Source: JBOHWJ01 sp050736615 (GTDB lineage: Bacteria > Desulfobacterota > Binatia > Binatales > Binataceae). From it: DNA of 13,450 bases. The position numbers and the translations under genes are program-made. The stretch is from positions 1 to 13,450 of the forward strand of contig JBOHWL010000181.1 of assembly GCA_050736615.1 (NCBI GenBank), read 5' to 3'. The notes below the pieces were generated by a model. The model searched no databases, was not told the DNA's origin, and saw only the letters and a list, made by a program, of their open reading frames with translations. Shown one piece after another: positions 6,569 to 13,450 of this stretch (its first letter is position 1; each line of letters begins with the position of its first letter).

Positions 6569-7579
6569 TTGAGCACGGCCGGGAAAATATCACAGCTTCA
6601 CAGTGCCGCGACGATGCGGCAATCGGTTTCGATCGTTATTCCGGTATTTAACGAGGCGGCGAATTTGCCCGCTTTATGGGAGCGGCTCAAGCTGGTGATA
6701 GCGGGCTTCGAGCGCGAATGCGAAATCATCTTTGTCGATGACGGTTCGAGTGACGATTCGCTGGAAATCCTGCGCACGCTGGCGCAAGACGATGCGCGCG
6801 TGCGGGTGATCGAATTGGCGCGCAATTTCGGCCAGCATTCGGCGCTGCTGGCGGGGTTTCGCCAATGCCGCGGTGATATTATCGTCACGCTGGACGCCGA
6901 CCTGCAGAATCCGCCTGAGGAAATTCCCAAACTGCTCGCCGCGATTGACGCTGGCAACGACGTGGTGGGTGGATGGCGCGAGGAGCGCCAGGACCGTCCC
7001 TATCGGCGCTTTGCCTCCCGCATGCATAACCGGGTCACCTCGATGATCGTGGGCGTGCCGATGCATGATTACGGCTGTATGCTGCGCGCGTACCGCCGCC
7101 ACATTATTGAAACGGTGGTCGAATGCGACGAGAAGGCGGCATTCGTGCCGGCGCTGGCCAATTCGTTTGCCAAACGGGTTGCCGAAATACCGGTCGAGCA
7201 TGCTCAACGCGCCAGCGGTGAATCGAAATACAACTTGCTGCGGCTGGCCCATCTGAGTCTCAACCTGATTACGGGCTTTTCGATGTTGCCGATTCAGGTG
7301 CTCAGCCTGACGGGGATTGGCATCTTCCTGATGGACGCGCTGTTTGCGCTGATCCTGTTCGTCCACCGTATCGTGTACGGCCCGCAGCAGGAAGGCGCAT
7401 TGTGGGTATTGTTCGCGGTGCTGTTTTTCCTCGTTGGATTGCTGTTCCTGGCCATTGGTCTCATCGGTGAATATATCGGGCGGATCTATCTCGAGGTGCG
7501 GCGGCGGCCGACCTATATCGTGCGTTCGATTTATGGCGATGAGCCTGAATCGGGCAGTCTTGCCCCGCCGCGGCGCTGA
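6569..7579 (+). CDS. arnC: Undecaprenyl-phosphate Ara4FN transferase (ArnC, GT2)
   Basis: Transfers 4-deoxy-4-formamido-L-arabinose from UDP to undecaprenyl phosphate on the cytoplasmic face of the inner membrane. The GT-A domain holds VSIVIPVFNEAANLP (20-34), VDDGSSDDS near 56 and the metal-binding DADLQNPPEE near 109. Two transmembrane helices follow (about 245-265 and 280-303), then a cytoplasmic tail with GEYIGRIYLEVRRRP. Length 336, versus 322 in E. coli. The start is uncertain. TTG 6569 has AGGG 5 nt upstream, whereas ATG 6614 gives a protein beginning right before the conserved strand but has no clear ribosome site. GT2 relatives such as dolichol-phosphate mannose synthase-like enzymes look similar; the neighbouring arn genes settle the assignment. 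First gene of the plus-strand cluster, 3 bp from the next. Confidence 0.9.
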   Translation: MSTAGKISQLHSAATMRQSVSIVIPVFNEAANLPALWERLKLVIAGFERECEIIFVDDGSSDDSLEILRTLAQDDARVRVIELARNFGQHSALLAGFRQCRGDIIVTLDADLQNPPEEIPKLLAAIDAGNDVVGGWREERQDRPYRRFASRMHNRVTSMIVGVPMHDYGCMLRAYRRHIIETVVECDEKAAFVPALANSFAKRVAEIPVEHAQRASGESKYNLLRLAHLSLNLITGFSMLPIQVLSLTGIGIFLMDALFALILFVHRIVYGPQQEGALWVLFAVLFFLVGLLFLAIGLIGEYIGRIYLEVRRRPTYIVRSIYGDEPESGSLAPPRR

Positions 7580-7582
7580 CCC

Positions 7583-8554
7583 ATGGATGCCAACGATCGC
7601 GCGACAGCCCGGACGGCGGTCGCCAACGCGCCATGCGTTTTGTTCGCATACCACGCGATGGGTTATGCGGGCTTCAGCACACTGCTGGAAATGGGTGCGC
7701 CAATCGCGGCTCTGTTCACCCATCGCGATGATCCCGATGAGGAAATTTGGTGGGAATCATGTTTGGAGCTGGCACGTTCGCGCGATATTCCTGTGGATGC
7801 GCCAGAAACCATCGATCACGCCTTGATCGAACGAGTGGCGGGCCTGCGTCCGGCGCTAATCTATTCATTCAACTACCGCTATCTGCTGCCGGATGAACTG
7901 CTCAAGCTTGCGCGGTGCGGCGCATTTAATCTGCATGGCGCCTTGCTGCCGCGCTATCGCGGGCGTGCGCCGGTCAACTGGGTGCTGATCAATGGCGAGC
8001 GCGAAACCGGCGTGACCTTGCATCATATGGTCCGCCGAGCCGACGCGGGCGATATCGTTGGACAACGCGCCGTCGCAATCGGCGACGAGGATACCGCGCT
8101 CAGCCTCTTTCACAAGCTGGTGCCACTGGCGGTCGAATTGATCCGCGAATTCCATCCGCTGATTGTCGCTGGACGGGCACCGCGCCATCCGCAGGATCTG
8201 AGCAAGGGATGTTATGTGGGACGGCGGCGGCCGCGCGACGGCCGCATCGATTGGCGCTGGCCCGCGCGTCGTATTTTCAACATGGTGCGCGCGGTGACGC
8301 ATCCGTATCCCGGAGCGTTCTGCTTTGCGAACGGGCGCAAACTGCTCATCTGGTGCGCCCGCATCACGCAGGAGCGCGGATGGCGCGGCGCGCCGGGCGA
8401 AATCCTCGGATACGGCGATGGCGCGGGGGATGAAGTCGAAATCGCGGCGGGCGAAGGTTGCTTGCGGATGGAGCGGGTGCAATTCGAAGACTGTGTGGAG
8501 GGCGCGGCGGCGGACGTGTTAAGCGGCTGGCAAGCCGGAGCTAGGCTCGAATAG
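7583..8554 (+). CDS. arnA: UDP-L-Ara4N formyltransferase (stand-alone ArnA N-terminal half)
   Basis: N-formylates UDP-L-Ara4N using 10-formyltetrahydrofolate; formylation drives the pathway towards ArnC. The 323-residue product aligns along its length with the first half of E. coli ArnA. FAYHAMG near 21, FTHRDDP near 45, SFNYRYL near 95, then FNLHGALLPRYRGRAPVNW (115-133) are shared. The catalytic triad is present: Asn116, His118 and Asp154, matching Asn102, His104 and Asp140 of ArnA with a constant shift of 14. The C-terminal part (NMVRAVTHPYPGAF) is the FMT C-terminal-like domain. The ATG at 7583 lies 3 bp after arnC; Met26 is too far in to be the start. The decarboxylase half is the next gene, 12 bp on. 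Used here as arnA in the sense of the formyltransferase domain only. Confidence 0.92.
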   Translation: MDANDRATARTAVANAPCVLFAYHAMGYAGFSTLLEMGAPIAALFTHRDDPDEEIWWESCLELARSRDIPVDAPETIDHALIERVAGLRPALIYSFNYRYLLPDELLKLARCGAFNLHGALLPRYRGRAPVNWVLINGERETGVTLHHMVRRADAGDIVGQRAVAIGDEDTALSLFHKLVPLAVELIREFHPLIVAGRAPRHPQDLSKGCYVGRRRPRDGRIDWRWPARRIFNMVRAVTHPYPGAFCFANGRKLLIWCARITQERGWRGAPGEILGYGDGAGDEVEIAAGEGCLRMERVQFEDCVEGAAADVLSGWQAGARLE

Positions 8555-8557
8555 AGC

Positions 8558-8563
8558 GGAGGT
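8558..8563 (+). promoter_or_regulatory. Shine-Dalgarno site between the two ArnA halves
   Basis: GGAGGT sits 3 nt before the ATG of the decarboxylase gene and after the TAG of the formyltransferase gene. A strong separate ribosome site shows that the two ArnA activities are made as independent proteins here rather than as a broken fusion. Confidence 0.6.
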
Positions 8564-8566
8564 CAC

Positions 8567-9532
8567 ATGCGGGTTTTGATTACGGGCGGCGCGGGCTTTC
8601 TCGGCTCGCATCTTTCCGACGCGTTTATCGCGCGCGGTGATGAAGTCTTCGTGCTCGATACCGGCGCGATCGCCAAAGTGCGCCATCTGCTGGAGCGGCC
8701 CAACTTTCACTATATCCATGACTCCATCTTTGATCTCGAATTGCTCGACGGACTGATCGCGAAAGTTGATCTGGTCTACCATCTGGCCGCCGTGGTGGGC
8801 GTCGAGCATTACGTCGGTGACCCGTATGAAACTCTGAACGTCAACGTCAACGGCACGCAAAACGTCCTCAAAGCCGCCTACAAATACAGCAAACGGGTGG
8901 TTTTCAGCTCGACTTCGGAAGTCTACGGGCGCAATCCGAAAGTGCCCTGGAGCGAGAATGACGACCGCGTGCTGGGCGCGACCACGATTGACCGCTGGTG
9001 TTACTCGACCTCCAAGGCGGTCGGCGAGCATTTCTGTTTCGCCTACCACAAGCTGGGGCTGCCGGTCACCGTGGTGCGTTTCTTCAACGTCTATGGTCCC
9101 CGTCTGGACCGGGTCGATGTGGGCCGCCTGTTCACTATCTTCATGGGGCAACTGCTGCGCGGCGCGGACCTGACGGTGATCGGCGACGGCGCGCAGACCC
9201 GATGCTTCACCTATGTCAGCGACGCGGTCGCCGCGACGGTCGCGGCGGGTCTCAATCCGGCCGCCGATGGCGAGGCGATCAATATCGGGGTGGATATCGA
9301 AACTTCGGTACTGGAGTTCGCCAAGCTGATGCTGGAGTTGTACGGCCCAGCCAAATCGCGCATCAAGTTCGTCACCCAGGAGCAGGTTTACGGCAACAGC
9401 TACGAGGATATTCCACGGCGCGTGCCCGATAACACCAAGATGCGCCGCTTACTCGGGGTTGAGCCCCGGGTATCGTTGCGCGAGGGCACCAGACTCTCGA
9501 TGGAATGGTTCCGTAAGCAAGCCGAGGCTTAA
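8567..9532 (+). CDS. UDP-glucuronate decarboxylase (stand-alone ArnA C-terminal half, SDR)
   Basis: NAD-dependent short-chain dehydrogenase that oxidises UDP-GlcA at C4 and decarboxylates it to UDP-Ara4O, the first step of Ara4N synthesis. The 321 residues match the C-terminal half of ArnA. The Rossmann motif GGAGFLGSHL is at 7-16. STSEVYG at 115-121 contains Glu118, the counterpart of the decarboxylation residue Glu434 of ArnA. YSTSK at 146-150 supplies the catalytic Tyr and Lys. FNVYGPRLD is at 173-181, and Arg285 in YEDIPRRVP corresponds to Arg619. Retention of these residues argues for decarboxylase rather than plain epimerase activity. UDP-xylose synthase is a related alternative, but the gene sits between the formyltransferase and arnD. 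It has its own GGAGGT ribosome site. A stand-alone homologue has no fixed gene symbol, so none is given. Confidence 0.9.
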   Translation: MRVLITGGAGFLGSHLSDAFIARGDEVFVLDTGAIAKVRHLLERPNFHYIHDSIFDLELLDGLIAKVDLVYHLAAVVGVEHYVGDPYETLNVNVNGTQNVLKAAYKYSKRVVFSSTSEVYGRNPKVPWSENDDRVLGATTIDRWCYSTSKAVGEHFCFAYHKLGLPVTVVRFFNVYGPRLDRVDVGRLFTIFMGQLLRGADLTVIGDGAQTRCFTYVSDAVAATVAAGLNPAADGEAINIGVDIETSVLEFAKLMLELYGPAKSRIKFVTQEQVYGNSYEDIPRRVPDNTKMRRLLGVEPRVSLREGTRLSMEWFRKQAEA

Positions 9533-9538
9533 GCGGGG

Positions 9539-10459
9539 GTGGAGGTCGCACTCAAAATTGACGTTGACACCCATGACGGGCTGCGCGTCGGGGTGCCGCG
9601 TCTGGCGCGCCTGCTCGCTCAAGTGGGCGTCAGCGCGAGCTTCTTCATCGCGATGGGTCCTGATAATTCCGGGCGCGCGTTGATGCGCGTGTGCAGGCGC
9701 GGATTTATCCGCAAGATGCGGCGCACCCGTGCGGTCTCGATGTATGGCTGGCGCACGGTGCTGTCCGGCACGCTGTTACCGTCACGGCCGATCGCGCTGG
9801 CTTTCCCGGAGATCATTCGCGGCCTGCGCCGGCAGGGCTTCGAAGTGGGTGTGCACGGCTATGATCATGTGCGCTGGCAGGACGAGACCGATCGCCTCGG
9901 CGAAAAAGGCGCGCGCGTGGAACTCGAAGAAGCCTTCGAGGTTTACCGCGCGATTACCGGCGAGCGCGGACGCGCTTTCGCCGCGCCGGGATGGCGCGTT
10001 TCAGCGGCGGCGCTGAACCTCCTCGACCAGATGCGGCTCAAATATCAGAGCAATACGCGCGGCATCCATCCTTATCGATGCGTGGTTGAGGGGCGCGCGC
10101 TGCTTACCCCGGAAATTCCGACCACGCTGCCCACCCTGGACGAAATGCTCGGCACGCGCGAGGTTCCGGACGGCGCAAGCGCGGTGCATTTTTATTTGCA
10201 ACGTTTTCGCGAAGATGCCCTGAATGTGCATACGATTCATGCGGAAACCGAAGGCATCAGCCAGTTCGACCATTTCACCGAGCTGATCCGCTCACTCGCC
10301 GAGCACGGCGCGGCCTTTGTGCGGATGGAACAAGTGGCGCAACGGCTTGCAGCCGCCGAATTGCCCGCATGCGAGGTTACGCGCCGAACCATTCCGGGAC
10401 GTGCCGGCTGGGTTTCAGTGCAGGGTCCCATCCGCGATATGGTTGATTCAACTCTATAA
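9539..10459 (+). CDS. arnD: Ara4FN-phosphoundecaprenol deformylase (ArnD)
   Basis: Polysaccharide deacetylase (NodB-fold) that removes the formyl group from Ara4FN-phosphoundecaprenol so the carrier lipid can be flipped and used by ArnT. 306 residues, versus 296 in E. coli. ALKIDVDTHDGLRVGVPRL (4-22) supplies Asp8 and Asp10, the catalytic base and metal ligand. SFFIAMGPDNSGR near 34 and MYGWRTVLSGT near 68 are ArnD-specific. GVHGYDH (104-110) gives the metal ligands His106 and His110, and YQSNTRGIHPYRC and TTLPTLDEMLG follow as in ArnD. The GTG start at 9539 follows the previous stop by 6 bp, with GAGG 11 nt upstream. Last gene of the arn cluster; no flippase gene (arnE/arnF) follows. Confidence 0.93.
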   Translation: MEVALKIDVDTHDGLRVGVPRLARLLAQVGVSASFFIAMGPDNSGRALMRVCRRGFIRKMRRTRAVSMYGWRTVLSGTLLPSRPIALAFPEIIRGLRRQGFEVGVHGYDHVRWQDETDRLGEKGARVELEEAFEVYRAITGERGRAFAAPGWRVSAAALNLLDQMRLKYQSNTRGIHPYRCVVEGRALLTPEIPTTLPTLDEMLGTREVPDGASAVHFYLQRFREDALNVHTIHAETEGISQFDHFTELIRSLAEHGAAFVRMEQVAQRLAAAELPACEVTRRTIPGRAGWVSVQGPIRDMVDSTL

Positions 10460-10512
10460 GAGCTAGTCGTTTGTATGTTATCACTGCGCTTGCAGCCGAC
10501 AGGAGATAATTC

Positions 10513-11703
10513 ATGCCAGCACCGCATCTAATCGCTGAAGATCCGCGTCAGGTGGGGCTCGATCCGGCAAAAGTCGAGGATTTATTTAAACGCGCCGCGC
10601 GCGAAGTCGAGGAAGGCTTGTTGCCGTCATGCCAGATCGCGATTGCGCGTGACGGCAAAATCGGCGCGATGAAAACCTTCGGCCATGCGGTCCAGGGCGG
10701 TTCCGATCTTCCCGCCACCGACGAAACCCTTTATTGCGTGTTCTCGTGCACCAAGGCGATCATCTCGTCGGCGATTTGGATTCTGATGGGGGATGGCAAG
10801 CTCGACATCAAAGAGCGCGCGGCCGCAATCGTGCCGGAATTCGGCAGCAACGGCAAAGACTCGATCACGGTCGAGCAATTGCTGCTGCATGTCGGCGGGT
10901 TTCCCAACGCGCCTTATCCGCAGCGTGACTGGCTCAGTCGCGAAAAGCGGCTCGAGCGCTTCGCCAGTTGGCGGCTGGAATTCCCGATGGGCGAGCGCTT
11001 TATCTATCATCCGACCTCGGGCTTTTGGGTTCTGGCGGAGATTATCGAACGGCGCGGCGGAATGGATTTTCGCCGGTTCGTCCGCGAGCGTATCGCGCTG
11101 CCACTCGGACTGTCCGAATTGCGCGCCGGTATTCCATCGGTGGAGCACAATCGGGTCGCCGATCTCGTATACATCGGCACCGCGTTGAGTGAAGAAGAGT
11201 TGCGCAAACTTGGGATTCCGCCGATGCCGCCGACCGAAGTTGTCGAGGAACTGATTCTCGGCTTCAACGCCCCGGTCGTACGTGAATCGGGTGTGCCGGG
11301 CGGCGGCGGCATCATGACCGCCGGCGACCTCGCGCTCTTTTACCAGGGGCTGTTGCATAATCCGCCAGTCGATAATGGCAAGCCGATTTGGCGGCCCGAG
11401 GTTCTCAGTGAGGCCTTGCGCGTGCGCTCGGGCGATTACGCCGATCCAATTTTCAAGTACAAGTGCAACCGCGCGCTCGGCGTGGTGGTTGCCGGTGACG
11501 ACGGCTTTGCCAATTTCCGCGGCTTTGGCAAAACCAATTCACCCTATGCGTTTGGTCATGGCGGCGCCGGCGGGCAAATCGGCTGGGCGGACCCGGCCAC
11601 CGGGATTTCGCTCGGCTATTGCACCAATGGCTTTGACCGCAACGAGATTCGCCAAGGCCGGCGCGGAGTGGCGATTTCGAGTCTGGCTGCCGTTTGCGCC
11701 TGA
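10513..11703 (+). CDS. Beta-lactamase-fold serine hydrolase (class C / esterase-like)
   Basis: A penicillin-binding-protein-like serine hydrolase, 396 residues, without a clear signal peptide, so probably cytoplasmic. Members of this family are mostly esterases, D-amino peptidases or amidases rather than true beta-lactamases. The acylation motif SxxK is FSCTK with Ser78 and Lys81. The second motif is YHP (165-167) with Tyr165, in place of the usual YxN. The third motif is FGHGGAGG with His349-Gly-Gly, as in type VIII esterases. Usual family text such as LLxHTSG appears altered to LLLHVGGFP near 124. The ATG at 10513 has AGGAG 7 nt upstream, and a 53-bp gap separates it from arnD. No evidence ties it to the arn pathway. 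Substrate unknown. Confidence 0.85.
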   Translation: MPAPHLIAEDPRQVGLDPAKVEDLFKRAAREVEEGLLPSCQIAIARDGKIGAMKTFGHAVQGGSDLPATDETLYCVFSCTKAIISSAIWILMGDGKLDIKERAAAIVPEFGSNGKDSITVEQLLLHVGGFPNAPYPQRDWLSREKRLERFASWRLEFPMGERFIYHPTSGFWVLAEIIERRGGMDFRRFVRERIALPLGLSELRAGIPSVEHNRVADLVYIGTALSEEELRKLGIPPMPPTEVVEELILGFNAPVVRESGVPGGGGIMTAGDLALFYQGLLHNPPVDNGKPIWRPEVLSEALRVRSGDYADPIFKYKCNRALGVVVAGDDGFANFRGFGKTNSPYAFGHGGAGGQIGWADPATGISLGYCTNGFDRNEIRQGRRGVAISSLAAVCA

Positions 11704-11742
11704 ACCCAGGATTCGCTCGCCACGGGAAATCCGCCCACGACC

Positions 11743-12603
11743 ATGAACGAACCGCGCCGTTCGGGGAAATGGCGCGTTGGTTCACTGGGAACGGCTGCGT
11801 TGGCATTGCTGATTACGACGGCTGGCGCCGGATCGGCGAACGCCTTGCCGCCGGTGGCAATGCGGATTGTCGGCCACGGACCGGTGGTGGTTTTTGAATC
11901 AGGTATGGGTGAAACGCAGGGAAGCTGGCGAACGGTCGCCACGGCCCTCGCATGTTGTCTCACCGTGGTGACTTATGATCGGCCCGGGATCGGCGGCAGC
12001 CCGGTGAATTCTCCAATTAAACCCGTGCTCGCCGCAAAGGTCGCGGATGATCTCCTGTTACAACTGCGCGCCCACCATTTGTCCCCGCCGTTTATCCTCG
12101 TGGGTCACTCGATTGGCGGACTTTATGTGCAGGCGTTCGCACGCAATCATCCTTCCGCCGTCGCCGGACTCGTGCTGGTAGACGCTTCCAGTCCGCTGGA
12201 GCCGCCCGGGGTCTTCGTCTCCACAGTGGCGCCGAAGCCCGGGACCGTCGAAGCCGCCGAGGAGGCGGGAGTTGCCCCGTCCACAGCCGCATTACTAGCG
12301 GGCCCAGCGCTGCCACCCGTGCCGCTCGTGGTAATCGCCGCGACCAATCATGGCGACACGCTCAAACGCGAATCGATGTGGCAGGATGTACAGCGGCGCA
12401 CGGCGGCGCTCTCGCCGAAGGGCAAGCTCATCATCGTCAACAGCGGCCACTTCGTTCAAACTCAACGTCCCGCGACAGTGATCGACGCGGTTCTCACGGT
12501 TGCGGCGGAGAGTGGGACCAATGTTGCAGCCTGCCGGGAGCGGACGCGCGGCGCCGGGCGGGAAAAACCGTCCACGGCCGAATCCTCACCGGACTCTCCT
12601 TAG
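11743..12603 (+). CDS. Secreted alpha/beta-hydrolase
   Basis: 286 residues with a Sec signal peptide: basic start (Arg5, Arg6, Lys9, Arg11), hydrophobic run at 14-29 and probable cleavage after SANA at 31-34. The mature part is an alpha/beta-hydrolase fold. The oxyanion-region loop ESGMGETQGSW is at 52-62 and VVTYDRPGIGGS at 75-86. The nucleophile elbow GHSIGG holds Ser123, LVLVDASSP is at 143-151, and the catalytic His236 lies in NSGHFVQ. The acid residue is not certain; Asp205 after VIAATNHG is a candidate. The C-terminal 25 residues are polar and look disordered. It lies 39 bp after the serine hydrolase gene in the same direction, without a strong ribosome site, so the two may be cotranscribed. 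Esterase or lipase activity in the periplasm or outside the cell is inferred; substrate unknown. Confidence 0.86.
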   Translation: MNEPRRSGKWRVGSLGTAALALLITTAGAGSANALPPVAMRIVGHGPVVVFESGMGETQGSWRTVATALACCLTVVTYDRPGIGGSPVNSPIKPVLAAKVADDLLLQLRAHHLSPPFILVGHSIGGLYVQAFARNHPSAVAGLVLVDASSPLEPPGVFVSTVAPKPGTVEAAEEAGVAPSTAALLAGPALPPVPLVVIAATNHGDTLKRESMWQDVQRRTAALSPKGKLIIVNSGHFVQTQRPATVIDAVLTVAAESGTNVAACRERTRGAGREKPSTAESSPDSP

Positions 12604-12624
12604 GAAGCGTCTGCATAGGTATTA

Positions 12625-12678
12625 TCTGTCATTCCGGGCGAAACGAAGCGGAGTCGAGGGAGCAACGGGGATGACAGA
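12625..12678. repeat. Dispersed repeat, copy 3 (short form)
   Basis: TCTGTCAT (12625-12632) and ATGACAGA (12671-12678) are perfect terminal inverted repeats. In between runs CCGGGCGAAACGAAGCGGAG, related to the left end of copies 1 and 2. At 54 bp it is much shorter than they are. It lies 21 bp after the hydrolase stop codon and may form a transcript-end hairpin. Confidence 0.6.
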
Positions 12679-12704
12679 CTAAGATTTGCGCAAACGTTCC
12701 TCAA

Positions 12705-12866
12705 ACGCGTCCGTCATCGGACGTGATGGAACGATGTGACGCTTTTTTGATCGTCGGCAGCGGTTTTCCTTACATCGAATTTCTGCCCAAACCCGGACAG
12801 GCGGTCGGCGTACGAATCGACGACAAGCCCGAGCGTATCGGTGTGCAGTATCCGGACCCGGCGTGA
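12705..12866 (+). pseudogene. Remnant of a thiamine-pyrophosphate enzyme (pyruvate oxidase-like)
   Basis: The frame containing ATG 12726 and ending at TGA 12864 encodes a segment strongly like the central domain of pyruvate oxidase / acetolactate synthase-type TPP enzymes. Its motifs are VMERCDAFLIVGSGFPYIEF, then LPKPGQAVGVRID, then ERIGVQYP, in the family's order. Homology seems to begin at TRPS just before the ATG and ends abruptly at the stop. Full enzymes have about 550-600 residues, so this is under a tenth. I find no other piece in the flanking DNA on the same strand. It lies 26 bp after repeat copy 3. An expressed 46-residue protein is unlikely, since the piece is an internal slice of a domain. 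Confidence 0.72.
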
Positions 12867-12910
12867 CATTGGTCTCGATTATAAATGGTGAGAAAACGGC
12901 TTATCAAGCG

Positions 12911-12938
12911 TTGATTTATCAATACGCGCGGTTTTAAT
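12911..12938 (+). promoter_or_regulatory. Candidate sigma70-type promoter
   Basis: TTGATT (12911-12916) and TTTAAT (12933-12938) are 16 bp apart, matching consensus at 4 and 5 of 6 positions. They lie in an AT-richer stretch about 95 bp before the broken choice-of-anchor D gene. TTGATTTATCAA at 12911-12922 is itself a small inverted repeat that could be an operator. No other gene is seen between 12867 and 13031. Confidence 0.3.
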
Positions 12939-13031
12939 TGCATTTATTTGGAAATGGTGTTTGAAGACGAATAGAATTATGCTTGGCTTGAAAGTGGTTC
13001 TTCGGTCCGCAAGTGAAAAAGGGGGAAGCGC

Positions 13032-13450
13032 ATGAAAAGGGCAAGGGCAAGTGCTTGGCTCGTGTTGATGGCGGATGTTGTCGGTTTTCTGTTCTTGGCC
13101 ACGGCAAGCGACGGAGCGATCGCGGCGTTGCCGGGCGATTTTCTGTGACCGCGGCCGTTGGTGGTGCAGTTCGGCGCTGAGCCGGTGGGGAGCACCAGCA
13201 ACCCGCATATCGTCACGCTGACCAACCATCAGGATGAACAGCTCACGGTTTCCGGGATCAAGGCGAGCAGCGGCTTCAACGCCACCAGTGCGTGCGGGGT
13301 ATTGGTGCCTGGAGCGAGCTGCAAGCTGCACGGTGTCGGTGACCTTCGCGCCGAGCGCCACCGGCGAGAAGCTGGGTTTTCTCACTTTCCGAACGAGCGA
13401 TCATGACCGCGATGACCTTCTTTCGGGCGGCGTCGCGCTGCTGTTGGGCA
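13032..13450 (+). pseudogene. Choice-of-anchor D (ASH-type) exported protein, broken by TGA and frameshift
   Basis: The ATG at 13032 follows a GGGGGA ribosome site and begins a signal-peptide-like stretch (MKRARASAW, then hydrophobic to about residue 25, AIAA near 32). A TGA at 13146 stops it after 38 residues. The same frame continues beyond the stop with LVVQFGAEPVGSTSNPHIVTL, LTVSGIKAS and the Cys pair of SACGVLVPGASC, all typical of choice-of-anchor D beta-sandwich domains. At about 13332 the homology moves to another frame: VSVTFAPSATGEKLGFLTF is read from 13333 and stays open to the window end. Intact proteins usually carry several such domains and are exported. The two lesions could be real decay or, less likely for both, sequence errors. 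The gene runs off the right edge. Confidence 0.7.

Noticed and set aside
6674..7723. 349-codon minus-strand frame opposite arnC
   Set aside because: It is His/Arg/Gln-rich with no recognisable domain, and the plus strand carries an unmistakable GT2 protein.
8519..9151. 210-codon minus-strand frame opposite the decarboxylase
   Set aside because: A shadow of the GC-rich codon pattern; all motifs are on the plus strand.
13146..13148. TGA as a selenocysteine codon
   Set aside because: It falls right after a signal peptide in a structural domain family with no selenoproteins known to me, and the gene also has a frameshift.
12879..13385. 168-codon minus-strand frame at the right end
   Set aside because: No domain or ribosome site; the plus strand has the choice-of-anchor D homology over the same bases.
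1..13450. CRISPR array, rRNA, transposase or phage genes
   Set aside because: No regularly spaced repeats, rRNA-like sequence, transposase or integrase motifs were seen on either strand.

Overview
The window reads as chromosomal DNA from a GC-rich Gram-negative bacterium. Evidence for Gram-negative is a nearly complete lipid A 4-amino-4-deoxy-L-arabinose (Ara4N) gene set, lipoprotein-type signal peptides and a MurF-type Mur ligase. The taxon cannot be fixed from the sequence. The gene style (stand-alone ArnA halves, PMT-type ArnT, choice-of-anchor D protein, dispersed GTCATTCCGAG-type repeats) would suit an uncultivated soil or sediment lineage of the former Deltaproteobacteria, Binatota or a similar group; this is inference only.

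Layout. Positions 1-874 (minus strand) hold the N-terminal 291 codons of a MurF-like Mur ligase that runs off the left edge; the first 38 bases are a perfect palindrome. Next on the plus strand are purE (1050-1544) and an unrecognised exported or lipoprotein gene (1596-2351). From 2352 to 3433 a small heat-shock protein gene (minus) sits between two inverted copies of a dispersed repeat, with a strong hairpin just past its stop codon. The minus-strand block 3434-6450 reads, in transcription order, arnT, a TPR lipoprotein gene and a RodZ-like HTH membrane protein gene. Divergent from arnT, the plus strand carries a tight cluster: arnC, an ArnA-type formyltransferase, an ArnA-type UDP-glucuronate decarboxylase, and arnD (6569-10459). 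A beta-lactamase-fold serine hydrolase and a secreted alpha/beta hydrolase follow. The right end (12604-13450) looks decayed: a third repeat copy, a 46-codon remnant of a thiamine-pyrophosphate enzyme, an AT-richer spacer, and a choice-of-anchor D gene broken by a TGA and a frameshift.

How the genes work together. The decarboxylase oxidises and decarboxylates UDP-GlcA to UDP-Ara4O. An aminotransferase (ArnB, not in the window) would give UDP-L-Ara4N. The formyltransferase makes UDP-L-Ara4FN, ArnC transfers it to undecaprenyl phosphate, ArnD removes the formyl group, and ArnT moves Ara4N to lipid A. In enterobacteria the first and third of these activities are fused in one ArnA protein; here they are two adjacent genes. 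The pathway is normally linked to reduced negative charge of the outer membrane and to cationic peptide or polymyxin tolerance. No wholly new system is evident. The most interesting points are the split arn locus lacking arnB, the MurF variant with Glu where the family's carbamylated Lys is expected, the repeat-bracketed hsp20 gene, and the relics at the right end.
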